The translations under genes and the position numbers were made by a program. The notes below the pieces were generated by a model, which was given only the letters and a program-made list of their open reading frames with translations, ran no database searches and was not told the DNA's origin. From Actinomycetes bacterium (GTDB lineage: Bacteria; Actinomycetota; Acidimicrobiia; Acidimicrobiales; Acidimicrobilacustridaceae), in NCBI GenBank assembly GCA_029782025.1, contig JAKOVR010000219.1:62001-126000 (forward strand): 64,000 bases of DNA, read 5' to 3'. The first letter of the stretch is position 1, and the number at the start of each line of letters is the position of its first letter. Of this stretch, positions 47,139 to 55,971 are shown piece after piece.

Positions 47139-48731
47139 GTGAACGACGCCGTGCCCGCCCCCGACACGATCGCTGCCGTCGACATCGGCACCAACTCCTT
47201 CCACCTCGTGGTGGCCCGGACCGACGGTCCCGGCCGCTTCGACGTGATCGAGCGGGAGAAGGAGATGGTGCGGCTCGGCTCCGGTGCGGGCGACATGCGC
47301 GAGCTCGACCCCGACGCCATCGACCGGGGTGTGGCCGCCCTCCGGCGCATGCGCCAGGTGGCCGACATCCACGGCGCCGGGCTGGTGGCCGTGGCCACCA
47401 GCGCCGTGCGGGAGGCCGACAACGCCAAGACCTTCCTCAAGCGGGCCCGCCAGGAGGCGGGCGTGCGGGTGCAGGTCATCAGCGGCGTCGAGGAGGCCCG
47501 GCTCATCTACCTCGGGGTGCTCCAGGCCCTCCCCGTCTACGACCGTCGCACCCTGCTGATCGACATCGGCGGCGGCTCCACCGAGATCCTGCTCGGCCGC
47601 AAGGGCGAGGTGCTCGAGGCTGGCAGCCTCAAGCTCGGGGCGATCCGGCTCACCCGCCGGTTCTTCCGGTCCGAGACCCTCCACCCCGCCGCCCTCGACG
47701 CCTGCCGCCGGCACGTCCGCGCCGCGCTGGCGCCGATGGCCCGTGACCTGCGCCGCAAGGAGTTCGACGTCGCCGTGGGCTCGTCAGGCACCATCGAGTC
47801 GGTGGCCGAGATCGTGCAGGCCCACCGCGCCCACGAGGGGCCGGCGCCCCGCACCTTCAACGGGTTCGAGTTCACCCGCCAGGAGGTGCGCGACGTGCTG
47901 GCCCGCCTCGCCGCCGCGGCCACGCTGGAGGAGCGGTTGACGGTGCCGGGGATCGACAGCCGCCGGGCCGACATCATCCTCGGCGGGGCGGTGATCCTCG
48001 AGCAGGCGATGCAGGTGCTGGGGATCGAATCGATGGTGCTCTCCGACTACGCCCTGCGCGAGGGGGTGCTGCTCGACGCCCTGCAGCGCCGTCACGGCAG
48101 CGCCCGGCACCACCTGCGCGACCTGCGGCGGCGCAGCGTCGAGCACCTGGCCGACCTGATGGACGACGACCGGGCCCATTCGAACGCGGTCGCCGTCCTC
48201 GCCCTCGACCTCTTCGACCAGCTGCGGGAGCTCGGCCTGCACGACCTCGGCGACGACAGCCGGGAGCTCCTCGAGGCATCGGCCCTCCTCAGCAACGTGG
48301 GCAAGTTCGTGTCCCACGACAGCCACCACAAGCACAGCTACTACGTGATCCGGAACTCGGACCGCCTCATGGGCTTCACCGATCCCGAGATCGAGCTGCT
48401 GGCCGTGATCGCCCGGTACCACCGCAAGGCCGACCCCCGTGCCGGCCACCCGGAGTTCGGCCTCCTGACGGAGGACGACCAGCGGCGCGTGCGGTTGCTG
48501 GCCGGCGTCCTGCGGGTGGCGATCGCCCTCGACCGCACCCACGACGGGCTGGTGGGCTCGGTGCGGGCCAAGGTGCGGGGCAAGGACGACGAGCGCCGCC
48601 TCACCCTCGTCGTGACCGCCGAGCGGTCCCCGGCCGACCTCAGCCTGGAGCTCTACACTGCCGACGACCGGCGGGGCCTGCTGGAGGCGGCATTGGAGCT
48701 CCCGATCGAAGTGGTCGCGGCAGGGGAGTAG
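47139..48731 (+). CDS. Ppx/GppA phosphatase (exopolyphosphatase family)
   Basis: This 530-residue actin-fold hydrolase of polyphosphate or pppGpp has phosphate-loop motifs AAVDIGTNSFHLVVA and LLIDIGGGSTEILLG, GSSGTIESVAEIV, and a long C-terminal HD-like helical domain (HSNAVAVLALDLFDQL..., LSNVGKFVSHDSHHKHSYYVI). The four-domain length fits Ppx/GppA rather than the short mycobacterial Ppx1 type. The start GTG 47139 is the family N-terminus. Confidence 0.94.
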   Translation: MNDAVPAPDTIAAVDIGTNSFHLVVARTDGPGRFDVIEREKEMVRLGSGAGDMRELDPDAIDRGVAALRRMRQVADIHGAGLVAVATSAVREADNAKTFLKRARQEAGVRVQVISGVEEARLIYLGVLQALPVYDRRTLLIDIGGGSTEILLGRKGEVLEAGSLKLGAIRLTRRFFRSETLHPAALDACRRHVRAALAPMARDLRRKEFDVAVGSSGTIESVAEIVQAHRAHEGPAPRTFNGFEFTRQEVRDVLARLAAAATLEERLTVPGIDSRRADIILGGAVILEQAMQVLGIESMVLSDYALREGVLLDALQRRHGSARHHLRDLRRRSVEHLADLMDDDRAHSNAVAVLALDLFDQLRELGLHDLGDDSRELLEASALLSNVGKFVSHDSHHKHSYYVIRNSDRLMGFTDPEIELLAVIARYHRKADPRAGHPEFGLLTEDDQRRVRLLAGVLRVAIALDRTHDGLVGSVRAKVRGKDDERRLTLVVTAERSPADLSLELYTADDRRGLLEAALELPIEVVAAGE

Positions 48732-48740
48732 CGCCGGCGG

Positions 48741-48754
48741 CCCTTCATGAAGGG
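48741..48754. terminator. CCCTTCATGAAGGG palindrome after the Ppx/GppA gene
   Basis: A perfect 14-bp palindrome begins 9 bp after the stop and 61 bp before the next start. It could be a terminator or an operator of the DUF4436 gene. Confidence 0.4.
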
Positions 48755-48815
48755 TTCACCTCCCGGTTGGTAGGTGCAGTCCTGTCCATCTTCGTGCGAC
48801 AACGGGAGGAACGTG

Positions 48816-50054
48816 ATGGCAGACGACAAGACCACGGGCGCGTCCGGATCCGGCGCCGGCCGGGCACCGGCCCCGACACCCGGCGGCAGAGCCGTCCCCG
48901 TCTTCGGCGGGATCGTCGTGGCGGTGGTGCTCGGCGTCCTGCTCTCGGTCTCGATGTTCAAGTCGAGCCAGAGCAAGGACCAGGCCGGGCAGGTGCTCGG
49001 CCAGAACAGCACCAAGGACGGGCTCATCGCCGAGGCCAACATCATCGGCGTCGACCCGGCCAAGAACGAGATGCAGGTGCGCCTGACGCTCAACCCGGAA
49101 GGGTCCTACGACGACGACGGCCTCCTGGCCCGGCCGGTGGTCCTGTACTACGACACCCTCAACGGCACCAAGCAGGTCGACTTCAAGGCCAAGAAGCCGC
49201 TCGGCTCGGTCGACCTGAGCATCCCGCTGGTCGGCGACACGGTGTCGAGCTACCCGTGGGACACCTACGAGTCGGAGATCGAGCTGCTGTTCCTGACCAG
49301 CAGCAAGGCCGCCGGCGGGTCGCCCAGCCCCGCGGGCGCCGGCGGTGGCGACAAGGCCACCACCCCGACCACGCCCGTCGCCCCGGCGCCCGACAGTGGG
49401 GCGTCGACGACGGTGACCGTGGCCCCGGCGACGCCGGGCGGGGGGAGCACCCCCGGGTCGGCGCCGGAGGGCGAAGGTGACGCCTCCGTCCCCGCACCGA
49501 CGGTCAAGCCGGCGTCGTTCGCCCGCCCGGCGGCGCTCGGCGCGGCGCAGCAGGCCGACCCGAAGGCCGCCGGCTCGTCCGGCTCGGGCTCGTCGTCGTC
49601 CAAGGAGCTGAGCGCCGACGACTACGACACGATCGTCCCGCTCAGCCTCACCGTCTACCGGTCGGTCCCCGCCTACACGGTGGTGGAGGTGGCCGGGTCC
49701 ACCAAGGACGCCCAGGGCAACGAGGGGGTCGTCCACGCCAACTTCACGGTGAAGCGGGCCGCCACGGCCATCGCCTTCTCGGTGGCCGTCAGCCTCGTGA
49801 TGTGGTGCCTGGCCCTCGGCGTGCTGTTCCTCGCCGTCTCGGTCATCAGCCGGCGGCGCAAGCTCGAGCTGACCCACATCAGCGTGATGGCCGTGGTGAT
49901 GTTCGCCCTTCCGGCGGCCCTGCGCAGCTTCCAGCCCGGCATCCCGCCGCCCGGCGTGCTGTCGGACTTCTACTCGTTCTTCTGGTGCGACGTGATCGTG
50001 GGCGCCTCGTTGATCAGCACCCTCGCCACCTACGTGATCCGCAAACCCGAGTAG
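48816..50054 (+). CDS. DUF4436-like membrane protein
   Basis: This 412-residue protein has one N-terminal membrane helix (VPVFGGIVVAVVLGVLLSVSMF), a large extracytoplasmic domain split by a low-complexity Ala/Ser/Pro/Thr insert (about residues 165-265), and three C-terminal membrane helices. The pieces EANIIGVDPAKNEMQVRLTLNPEG and ISVMAVVMFALPAALRSFQPGIPPPGVLSDFYSFFWC fit the DUF4436 family of actinobacteria. Function is unknown. ATG 48816 has GGGAGGA upstream. Confidence 0.82.
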   Translation: MADDKTTGASGSGAGRAPAPTPGGRAVPVFGGIVVAVVLGVLLSVSMFKSSQSKDQAGQVLGQNSTKDGLIAEANIIGVDPAKNEMQVRLTLNPEGSYDDDGLLARPVVLYYDTLNGTKQVDFKAKKPLGSVDLSIPLVGDTVSSYPWDTYESEIELLFLTSSKAAGGSPSPAGAGGGDKATTPTTPVAPAPDSGASTTVTVAPATPGGGSTPGSAPEGEGDASVPAPTVKPASFARPAALGAAQQADPKAAGSSGSGSSSSKELSADDYDTIVPLSLTVYRSVPAYTVVEVAGSTKDAQGNEGVVHANFTVKRAATAIAFSVAVSLVMWCLALGVLFLAVSVISRRRKLELTHISVMAVVMFALPAALRSFQPGIPPPGVLSDFYSFFWCDVIVGASLISTLATYVIRKPE

Positions 50055-50077
50055 CGGGCCGCCCCGGGCGCCGCCCG

Positions 50078-50554
50078 TCAGTCGCCGATGGCGACGACCT
50101 CGACCTTGAGCATGCCGCCGGGCGCTTCGTACTCGACGATGTCGCCGGGGCTGTGGCCGAGGAGGGCGGCGCCGAGGGGCGAGTTGGGCGACACCGAGTC
50201 GATGCCCTCCCGCTTCTCCTCGATCGACCCGATCACGAAGGACTCGACCTCCTCGTCGCCGACGTAGCGGATGCTGACCACATGGCCGGCCTGCACGGCG
50301 TCGGACTGGGTGGCCTCGACGATCTCGGCGTGGGCGAGGATGGCCTCGAGGTGGCGGATCCGGCCCTCCATCTTCCCCTGCTCCTCCTTGGCGGCGTGGT
50401 AGTCGCCGTTCTCGGAGAGGTCGCCCAGCTCGCGGGCGGCCTGGATCTTCCGGGCGATGTCGGTGCGCCCGTGGGTGGTGAGGTCTTCGTGCTCGGCCTT
50501 CAGGCGGTCGAAGGCGGCTTGGGAGAGGTGGTGGACCTGTGGCACGGCCGCCAT
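50078..50554 (-). CDS. greA: Transcription elongation factor GreA
   Basis: This 158-residue factor has an N-terminal coiled coil that enters the RNA polymerase channel to stimulate cleavage of backtracked transcripts, with the acidic tip ELGDLSENGDYHAAKEEQ, and a C-terminal FKBP-like domain (GSIEEKREGIDSVSPNSPLGAALLGHSPGDIVEYEAPGG). ATG 50554 fits the family N-terminus; the longer frame from 50614 adds non-conserved residues. Confidence 0.96.
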   Translation of the reverse strand: MAAVPQVHHLSQAAFDRLKAEHEDLTTHGRTDIARKIQAARELGDLSENGDYHAAKEEQGKMEGRIRHLEAILAHAEIVEATQSDAVQAGHVVSIRYVGDEEVESFVIGSIEEKREGIDSVSPNSPLGAALLGHSPGDIVEYEAPGGMLKVEVVAIGD

Positions 50555-50661
50555 GGTAGCGGCGGGCTCCGGTCCGGCCCCCAGCGCGGGCCAGCCGGGG
50601 AGCGACACCACCACGCTACGAGGTTGACGCCTCGGGCAGGGCCGACCACACTTGGGGTGTG

Positions 50662-50703
50662 ATGCGGCACCGGACCACCCCCGTCGTAGTCATCATTCGC
50701 TAG
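50662..50703 (+). CDS. Branched-chain leader peptide of the leuB operon
   Basis: This 13-residue frame MRHRTTPVVVIIR ends in TAG at 50701, about 180 bp upstream of leuB. The run Val-Val-Val-Ile-Ile makes translation depend on charged tRNA-Val and tRNA-Ile, and two hairpins follow at once, the second with a T-tract. An in-frame GTG lies one codon earlier. The layout is that of ribosome-mediated attenuation; no experiment backs it here. Confidence 0.8.
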   Translation: MRHRTTPVVVIIR

Positions 50704-50728
50704 CGCAGGCCGATCGCCGGCCTGCGCT
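50702..50728 (+). promoter_or_regulatory. Attenuator hairpin 1 (pause/antiterminator region)
   Basis: AGCGCAGGCC and GGCCTGCGCT form a perfect 10-bp stem with a 7-base loop, starting inside the leader peptide stop codon. A ribosome stalled on the VVVII codons or parked at the stop would differently mask it. Confidence 0.7.
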
Positions 50729-50733
50729 GTTCG

Positions 50734-50758
50734 ACCGTCCACCGTGGTGGGCGGTTTT
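50734..50758 (+). terminator. Attenuator intrinsic terminator
   Basis: ACCGTCCACC and GGTGGGCGGT form a 10-bp stem with one G-U pair, and the last T begins a TTTT tract (50755-50758). It is the only hairpin noted here with a T-tract and lies 125 bp before leuB. Confidence 0.75.
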
Positions 50759-50882
50759 GTCGTTCCGGGGGCGGACGCCGAGCGTGCCCATCCCCGTGCC
50801 GGCGGGCCGGCGCCGGCCGGCGTCGTCCGAACGGCCCTCCGACCGCTGACCACCCCCCAGAGAGACGAACGAGGAACTCCAC

Positions 50883-51869
50883 GTGACACACAGGATCGCA
50901 GTCATCGGCGGCGACGGCATCGGCCCGGAGGTGATCGCCGAGGCCCTCAAGGTGGTGCGCGCCGCCGGGGTCGAGCTCGACACGGTCGATTACGACCTGG
51001 GCGGGGCCCGCTACCTCCGCGACGGCGTGGTGCTCACCGACGACATCGTCGAGGAGTGGCGGGGCTTCGACGCCCTGCTGCTGGGCGCCGTCGGCACCCC
51101 CGACGTCCCGCCCGGGGTGATCGAGCGGGGCCTGCTCCTGAAGATGCGGTTCGATCTCGACCTGTACGTCAACCAGCGCCCGTTCGTGGCGCCCGACGGC
51201 AGTCACGACTTCATCGTGATCCGGGAGAACACCGAGGGCACCTATGCCGGCGAGGGCGGCTTCCTCCGCAAGGGGACCCCGCACGAGATCGCCACGCAGG
51301 GGTCGGTCAACACCCGGTTCGGGGTGGAGCGCTGCGTCCGCTACGCCTTCGAGCTGGCCCAGCGCCGGCCGAAGCGCCACCTCACCCTGGTCCACAAGAC
51401 CAACGTCCTCACCTTCGCCGGCGACCTGTGGGAGCGCACGTTCAACGAGGTGGCGGCCGAGTACCCCGACGTCACCACCGCCTACAACCACGTCGACGCC
51501 GCCTGCATCTACTTCGTGGAGAGCCCGCAGCGCTACGACGTGATCGTGACCGACAACCTCTTCGGCGACATCCTCACCGACCTCGGCGGCGCCGTATCCG
51601 GCGGGATCGGGTTCGCCTCGTCGGGCAACCTCAACCCCGACCGCACCGGTCCGTCGATGTTCGAGCCCGTCCACGGCTCCGCCCCCGACATCGCCGGCCA
51701 GCAGAAGGCCAACCCCGTCGCCGCCATCCTGAGCGCGGCGATGATGCTCGACTTCCTCGGCGAGGCCGATGCCGCTGAGCGCATCCGCACCGCCTGCGCC
51801 GACCCCGAGAACCTCACCGGCAGCACCGCCACCATCGGCGACGCCATCGCCCGGTCCTTGGGTGCGTAA
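50883..51869 (+). CDS. leuB: 3-isopropylmalate dehydrogenase
   Basis: This 328-residue NAD-dependent dehydrogenase carries out the third step of leucine synthesis. [15 protein letters not shown] at the start, [26 protein letters not shown] and [29 protein letters not shown] are present. GTG 50883 follows GAGGA by 7 bases. The last codons and the TAA stop (51867) lie inside palindromic copy B, so the C-terminal SLGA is contributed by the repeat. Expression is likely set by the upstream attenuator. Confidence 0.97.
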   Translation: MTHRIAVIGGDGIGPEVIAEALKVVRAAGVELDTVDYDLGGARYLRDGVVLTDDIVEEWRGFDALLLGAVGTPDVPPGVIERGLLLKMRFDLDLYVNQRPFVAPDGSHDFIVIRENTEGTYAGEGGFLRKGTPHEIATQGSVNTRFGVERCVRYAFELAQRRPKRHLTLVHKTNVLTFAGDLWERTFNEVAAEYPDVTTAYNHVDAACIYFVESPQRYDVIVTDNLFGDILTDLGGAVSGGIGFASSGNLNPDRTGPSMFEPVHGSAPDIAGQQKANPVAAILSAAMMLDFLGEADAAERIRTACADPENLTGSTATIGDAIARSLGA

Positions 51870-51902
51870 GGGCGCGCAGAGCGCACCCTTACGCACCCAA
51901 GG
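51856..51902. repeat. Dispersed palindromic element, copy B
   Basis: A 47-bp hairpin: 17-bp outer arms (CCTTGGGTGCGTAAGGG and complement), inner GCGC stem, loop AGA. Reverse-complemented, it equals copy A except for one loop base. It overlaps the end of leuB and stands before ilvE. Confidence 0.85.
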
Positions 51903-51968
51903 AATCCTGCCCACCGACCGACCACCACCGACACCACCGTCACGACCGACACGACTCCGGAGTCAACG

Positions 51969-52886
51969 ATGCCCATCACCCCCACCGAGAAGATCTGGAT
52001 GAACGGCGAGCTCGTCAACTGGGACGACGCCAAGATCCACGTGCTCACCCACTCGCTCCACTACGGGATGGGGGTGTTCGAGGGCATCCGGGCCTATGAG
52101 ACGGCCGACGGCCCGGGCGTGTTCCGCCTCACCGAGCACATCCAGCGCCTCCACAACTCGGCCAAGATCCTCATGATGGACATGCCCTACACGGTCGAGG
52201 AGCTGGTCGAGGCCGTGAAGGCCACCGTCCGGGCCTCGGGCCTGCCGGGCTGCTACATCCGACCGATCGCCTACTACGGCTACGGCGAGATGGGGCTCAA
52301 CACGCTGCCCTGCTCGGTCGACGTCGCCATCGCCTGCTGGCCCTGGGGCGCCTACCTCGGCGACGACGCCGTCACCAAGGGCGTCCGCATGAAGATCAGC
52401 TCCTGGACCCGCCACGCCCACAACACGATGCCGCCGGCCAGCAAGACCACCGGCAACTACGTGAACTCGAGCCTGGCCAAGGTCGAAGCGCTCAAGGCCG
52501 GCTACGACGAGGCCATCATGCTCAACCCCGAGGGCCTCGTCAGCGAGTGCACGGGGGAGAACATCTTCTGCGCCCGCGGCGGCACGCTCATCACCCCGCC
52601 GCTCGCCGCCGGTGCCCTCGAGGGCATCACCCAGGACACGGTCATGACCATCGCTGAGGACCTCGGGTTCCCCATCCGGGTCGGCGACCTCACCCGCTCC
52701 GATCTCTACGTGGCCGAGGAGCTCTTCGTCTGCGGCACCGCCGCCGAGGTCAGCGCCGTGAACTCGGTCGACGACCGGGCCATCCCGTGCCCGGGCCCCA
52801 TGACCAAGGCCATCGCCGACGAGTACGCCAAGACCGTGCGCGGCCAGGTCGACAAGTACAAGGACTGGGTCGAACATGTCCGGTGA
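51969..52886 (+). CDS. ilvE: Branched-chain amino acid aminotransferase
   Basis: This 305-residue fold-IV PLP enzyme makes Val, Leu and Ile from their keto acids. IWMNGELVNWDDAKIHVLTHSLHYGMGVFEGIRAYET is the family opening; KTTGNYVNSSLAKVEALKAGYDEAIMLN contains the PLP lysine; ECTGENIF and LEGITQDTVM follow. The start is ATG 51969. It lies 99 bp after leuB and overlaps cimA by 11 bases. Confidence 0.97.
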   Translation: MPITPTEKIWMNGELVNWDDAKIHVLTHSLHYGMGVFEGIRAYETADGPGVFRLTEHIQRLHNSAKILMMDMPYTVEELVEAVKATVRASGLPGCYIRPIAYYGYGEMGLNTLPCSVDVAIACWPWGAYLGDDAVTKGVRMKISSWTRHAHNTMPPASKTTGNYVNSSLAKVEALKAGYDEAIMLNPEGLVSECTGENIFCARGGTLITPPLAAGALEGITQDTVMTIAEDLGFPIRVGDLTRSDLYVAEELFVCGTAAEVSAVNSVDDRAIPCPGPMTKAIADEYAKTVRGQVDKYKDWVEHVR

Positions 52887-54543
52887 ACCCGCCCCCGACA
52901 CCCCCGTGGTCGACGGTCCGCCGTCGGCCGTCGATCGCCCCGACGGCACGCCCGACGCCGTCGACATCTTCGACACCACGTTGCGCGACGGTGCCCAGTT
53001 CGAGGGCATCTCCCTCACGGTCGAGGACAAGCTCCGCGTGGCCGAGGAGCTCGACCACCTCGGCGTGCACTGGATCGAGGGCGGCTACCCACAGGCCAAC
53101 CCCAAGGACGCCGAGTTCTTCCAGCGCGCCCCCGGCGAGCTCCACCTGAAGACGGCGCAGCTCGTCGCCTTCGGGTCCACCCGCAAGCCGTCCCGCAAGG
53201 CCGAGACCGACGAGACCCTCGCCGCCCTCCTGGCCTCGGGTTGCGGCACCCTCTGCATCGTGGGCAAGAGCTGGGACTTCCACGTCGAGCGGGCCCTCGA
53301 GACCAGCCTGGACGAGGGCGTGGCCATGGTGGCCGACTCGGTGCAGCTGCTCACCGGCGAGGGTCGCCGGGTGTTCTTCGACGCCGAGCACTTCTTCGAC
53401 GGCTACAAGCGCAACCCCGAGTTCGCCCTCCGCGTGCTCGAGGCGGCCGCCACCAACGGCGCCGAGGTGCTCGTCCTCTGCGACACCAACGGTGGCTCCC
53501 TGCCCCACGAGGTGCAGCGGATCACCGCCGAGGTGGTGCGCTACTTCGGGCCGGGCCAGGCCGTCGGCATCCACACCCAGAACGACACCGGGTGCGCGGT
53601 GGCCAACTCGATCGCCGCCGTGGTCGGTGGGGCCACCCACGTCCAGGGCACCATCAATGGCTACGGGGAGCGCACGGGCAACGCCAACCTCATGACCGTC
53701 ATCCCGGACCTCACCCTGAAGATGGGCGTACGCACGCTGCCCGAGGGTCGTCTGGAACGGCTCACCCACGTGAGCCGGGTGGTGGCCGAGCTGGTGAACC
53801 TCCCGCCCCACCCCGCCGATCCGTACGTCGGCCAGTCGGCCTTCGCCCACAAGGGGGGCCTCCACACCTCGGCCCTGGGCCGCGCCGGGGGCGCCACCTA
53901 CGAGCACATCGACCCCGCCGTCGTCGGCAACCACACCCGGGTGCTGGTGTCCGATCTCGGCGGCCGGGCCGGCACCTCGATGAAGGCCGAGGAGTTCGGC
54001 GTCGAGCTCGACGACCGGGCGGCGGCCGTGCTCACCGAGGAGCTCAAGCAGCTCGAGTCCGAGGGCTGGGTGTTCGAGGCGGCCGACGCGTCGCTCGAGC
54101 TGCTCATGCGCAAGGCCTCGGGCTGGTCCAACCCGTACTTCGAGGTCGAGGCATACCGGGTGAGCTCCTACCACCGCGAGGGCCAGGTCACCGTCGACGG
54201 CCGCACCGAGGTCGCGGTCGAGGCCACGGTCAAGGTCTGGGTCGACGGCCAGCGCGTCGCCGCGGTGGGGGAGGGCAACGGCCCGGTCAACGCCCTCGAC
54301 TCGGCCCTGCGGGCCGCCCTCAACGGGCGCTACCCGGCGCTGTCCCACATCCACCTCACGGACTTCCGCGTGCGGGTCCTCGACGGCGGTGCCGCCACCG
54401 GGGCCGTGGTGCGGGTGCTCATCGACTCCACCATGGGCGACCGCACGTGGACCACCGTCGGGGTCCACACCAACGTGATGGAAGCGAGCTGGCACGCCCT
54501 CGTGGACGGGCTCGTCTTCGGCCTCCTCCACGCCGACGACTGA
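52876..54543 (+). CDS. cimA: (R)-citramalate synthase
   Basis: This 555-residue DRE-TIM enzyme condenses pyruvate and acetyl-CoA to citramalate, opening a threonine-independent route to isoleucine. FDTTLRDGAQFEGISLTVEDKLRVAEELDHLGVHWIEGGYP, CDTNGGSLPHEV, HTQNDTGCAVANSIAAV and HVQGTINGYGERTGNANL are CimA-type signatures; the C-terminal LeuA allosteric domain is present (about 420-550), so feedback control is expected. Homology alone cannot exclude an isopropylmalate-synthase-like variant, but the leuB-ilvE context fits. Confidence 0.92.
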   Translation: MSGEPAPDTPVVDGPPSAVDRPDGTPDAVDIFDTTLRDGAQFEGISLTVEDKLRVAEELDHLGVHWIEGGYPQANPKDAEFFQRAPGELHLKTAQLVAFGSTRKPSRKAETDETLAALLASGCGTLCIVGKSWDFHVERALETSLDEGVAMVADSVQLLTGEGRRVFFDAEHFFDGYKRNPEFALRVLEAAATNGAEVLVLCDTNGGSLPHEVQRITAEVVRYFGPGQAVGIHTQNDTGCAVANSIAAVVGGATHVQGTINGYGERTGNANLMTVIPDLTLKMGVRTLPEGRLERLTHVSRVVAELVNLPPHPADPYVGQSAFAHKGGLHTSALGRAGGATYEHIDPAVVGNHTRVLVSDLGGRAGTSMKAEEFGVELDDRAAAVLTEELKQLESEGWVFEAADASLELLMRKASGWSNPYFEVEAYRVSSYHREGQVTVDGRTEVAVEATVKVWVDGQRVAAVGEGNGPVNALDSALRAALNGRYPALSHIHLTDFRVRVLDGGAATGAVVRVLIDSTMGDRTWTTVGVHTNVMEASWHALVDGLVFGLLHADD

Positions 54544-54556
54544 CCCCGGTCCGGCG

Positions 54557-55417
54557 TCAGCGGGAGGCGGGGCGGCGGACGACCGACGCCGTCAGCTCGC
54601 TGCGGGCCGTGCCGGCGCGCAGCTCGAGCACGGCCTGGCGCTCGGTCGGCCCGCCGCACGGGGCCGGCAGCTCGACCGTGCCGTTCGGCACCGACCACGG
54701 CCCGGACAGGGGCCGGCCCTCGTAGGTGACGTCGAGCCGCTCGGTGTGGGCCAGCTCGTAGAGCAGGGTCGCCGGCCCGCTCTCGGGACAGGTGACGAAG
54801 ATGTCGCGCATGTCGAAGTTGCCCACCACCGGCATGTCGTCGGGCACCGAGGCCACCGGATCGGTGTGGAGCTGGTGGGTCACCGTGGCCGCCGCCCCCC
54901 CGGTGCCGATCTCGAACCGCAGCTCGTGGGCCTTGCCGTCGCAGGGCACGTCGATGTGATCGCTGACCGACCCGCCGGACGGGACGTCGAGCTCGGTGCC
55001 GTCGAGGCGCACCACCACGGGGAGGTTCTCCTCCCGTCCGAAGGAGTAGGAGCCCTTGGTGGTGGCGCCCTTGCAGGTGACCTCGACCTCGGACGTGACG
55101 TAGTAGATGCCGTCGAAGGGCTTGGCGTCGTCGGGGCTGGTGCGGGCCGTGAGCTGGCCGGTCCGGCCCCCGGCCGTGCCGGTGTTCGTGTTGGACGCCG
55201 CCGCCGTCGTAGCCTGGGCCCCCGAGGCTCCCGCCTGCTGGGGTGACGGGCCCGTGCCCCCGCACGAGGCCAGGATGACGGCGCCCAGCGCCGCCACCGC
55301 CGCCGCCCCCACGGGTCGGACCGCTCCGGCCCCCGTTCTCCGATCCCGATCGCCCCACCGACGACCCTGCCGCCCGCCACCCCACCGACCGCTTCGACGA
55401 CCCCCGCTCCCGTGCAC
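54557..55417 (-). CDS. Secreted lipoprotein of unknown function
   Basis: This 286-residue protein has an N-terminal Arg-rich stretch, hydrophobic segment and lipobox LASCGG (near residue 52), then a Thr/Ala/Gly-rich linker and two beta-rich segments with Cys pairs (VTCKGATTKG...VPCDGKAHELRFEIG; VTCPESG...PAPCGGP). It is probably surface-exposed. The long N-region before the hydrophobic core is unusual; a start further in is possible. GTG 55417 has TACGAT 6 bases upstream. Confidence 0.78.
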   Translation of the reverse strand: MHGSGGRRSGRWGGGRQGRRWGDRDRRTGAGAVRPVGAAAVAALGAVILASCGGTGPSPQQAGASGAQATTAAASNTNTGTAGGRTGQLTARTSPDDAKPFDGIYYVTSEVEVTCKGATTKGSYSFGREENLPVVVRLDGTELDVPSGGSVSDHIDVPCDGKAHELRFEIGTGGAAATVTHQLHTDPVASVPDDMPVVGNFDMRDIFVTCPESGPATLLYELAHTERLDVTYEGRPLSGPWSVPNGTVELPAPCGGPTERQAVLELRAGTARSELTASVVRRPASR

Positions 55418-55423
55418 GCCCCG

Positions 55424-55429
55424 ATCGTA
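55424..55429 (-). promoter_or_regulatory. -10 element TACGAT of the lipoprotein gene
   Basis: Minus-strand TACGAT lies 6 bases from GTG 55417. Confidence 0.45.
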
Positions 55430-55461
55430 CCGACGAACCCAACCGGACGACGCTCTGCGTC

Positions 55462-55971
55462 GTGTATCTCACGATGACCGCCGACTTCGTGGCGGAGGAG
55501 CTGTCGTTCGACGCCTTCTTCCGGGCCAACTACGCACCGCTCGTCCGCTCCCTGTCGGTGGCCGTCGGTGCCGCGTCGGCCGAGGAGGCCGTGCAGGAGG
55601 CGTTCGTGCAGGCCAACCTCAAGTGGCGACAGGTGAGCGAGCTGCAGTCCCCCGGCGCGTGGGTGCGCCGGGTGGCCATCAACCGCCTGATCGACCAGCA
55701 GCGCCGTGACAAGCGGGGCGAGGCCGCGGCCGGCCGCCTGAGCGCCACCGAGATCGTCGACATGTCGCCGGCCGACGTCGACCTGGCCGACGCCGTGTCG
55801 TCGCTGCCCCACAAGCAGCGGCTCGCCGTCAGCCTGTACTACCTCCTCGACCTGCCCATCGACGAGGTCGCCGACCTCCTGGGTGCATCCCCCGGCACCG
55901 TGAAGAGCAACCTCCACGACGCCCGCATGCGTCTCGCCCGCCACCTCGGAGGCCCTGATGGCCACGCATGA
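55462..55971 (+). CDS. ECF-type sigma factor with adjacent membrane partner
   Basis: This 169-residue SigE-like group 4 sigma factor has region 2 (FDAFFRANYAPLVRSLSVAVGAASAEEAVQEAFVQANLKW...AWVRRVAINRLIDQQRRDKR) and region 4 (LPHKQRLAVSLYYLLDLPIDEVADLLGASPGTVKSNLHDARMRL). The start could be GTG 55462 or ATG 55474. It overlaps the next gene by 14 bases, the usual position of an anti-sigma factor. Confidence 0.93.
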   Translation: MYLTMTADFVAEELSFDAFFRANYAPLVRSLSVAVGAASAEEAVQEAFVQANLKWRQVSELQSPGAWVRRVAINRLIDQQRRDKRGEAAAGRLSATEIVDMSPADVDLADAVSSLPHKQRLAVSLYYLLDLPIDEVADLLGASPGTVKSNLHDARMRLARHLGGPDGHA

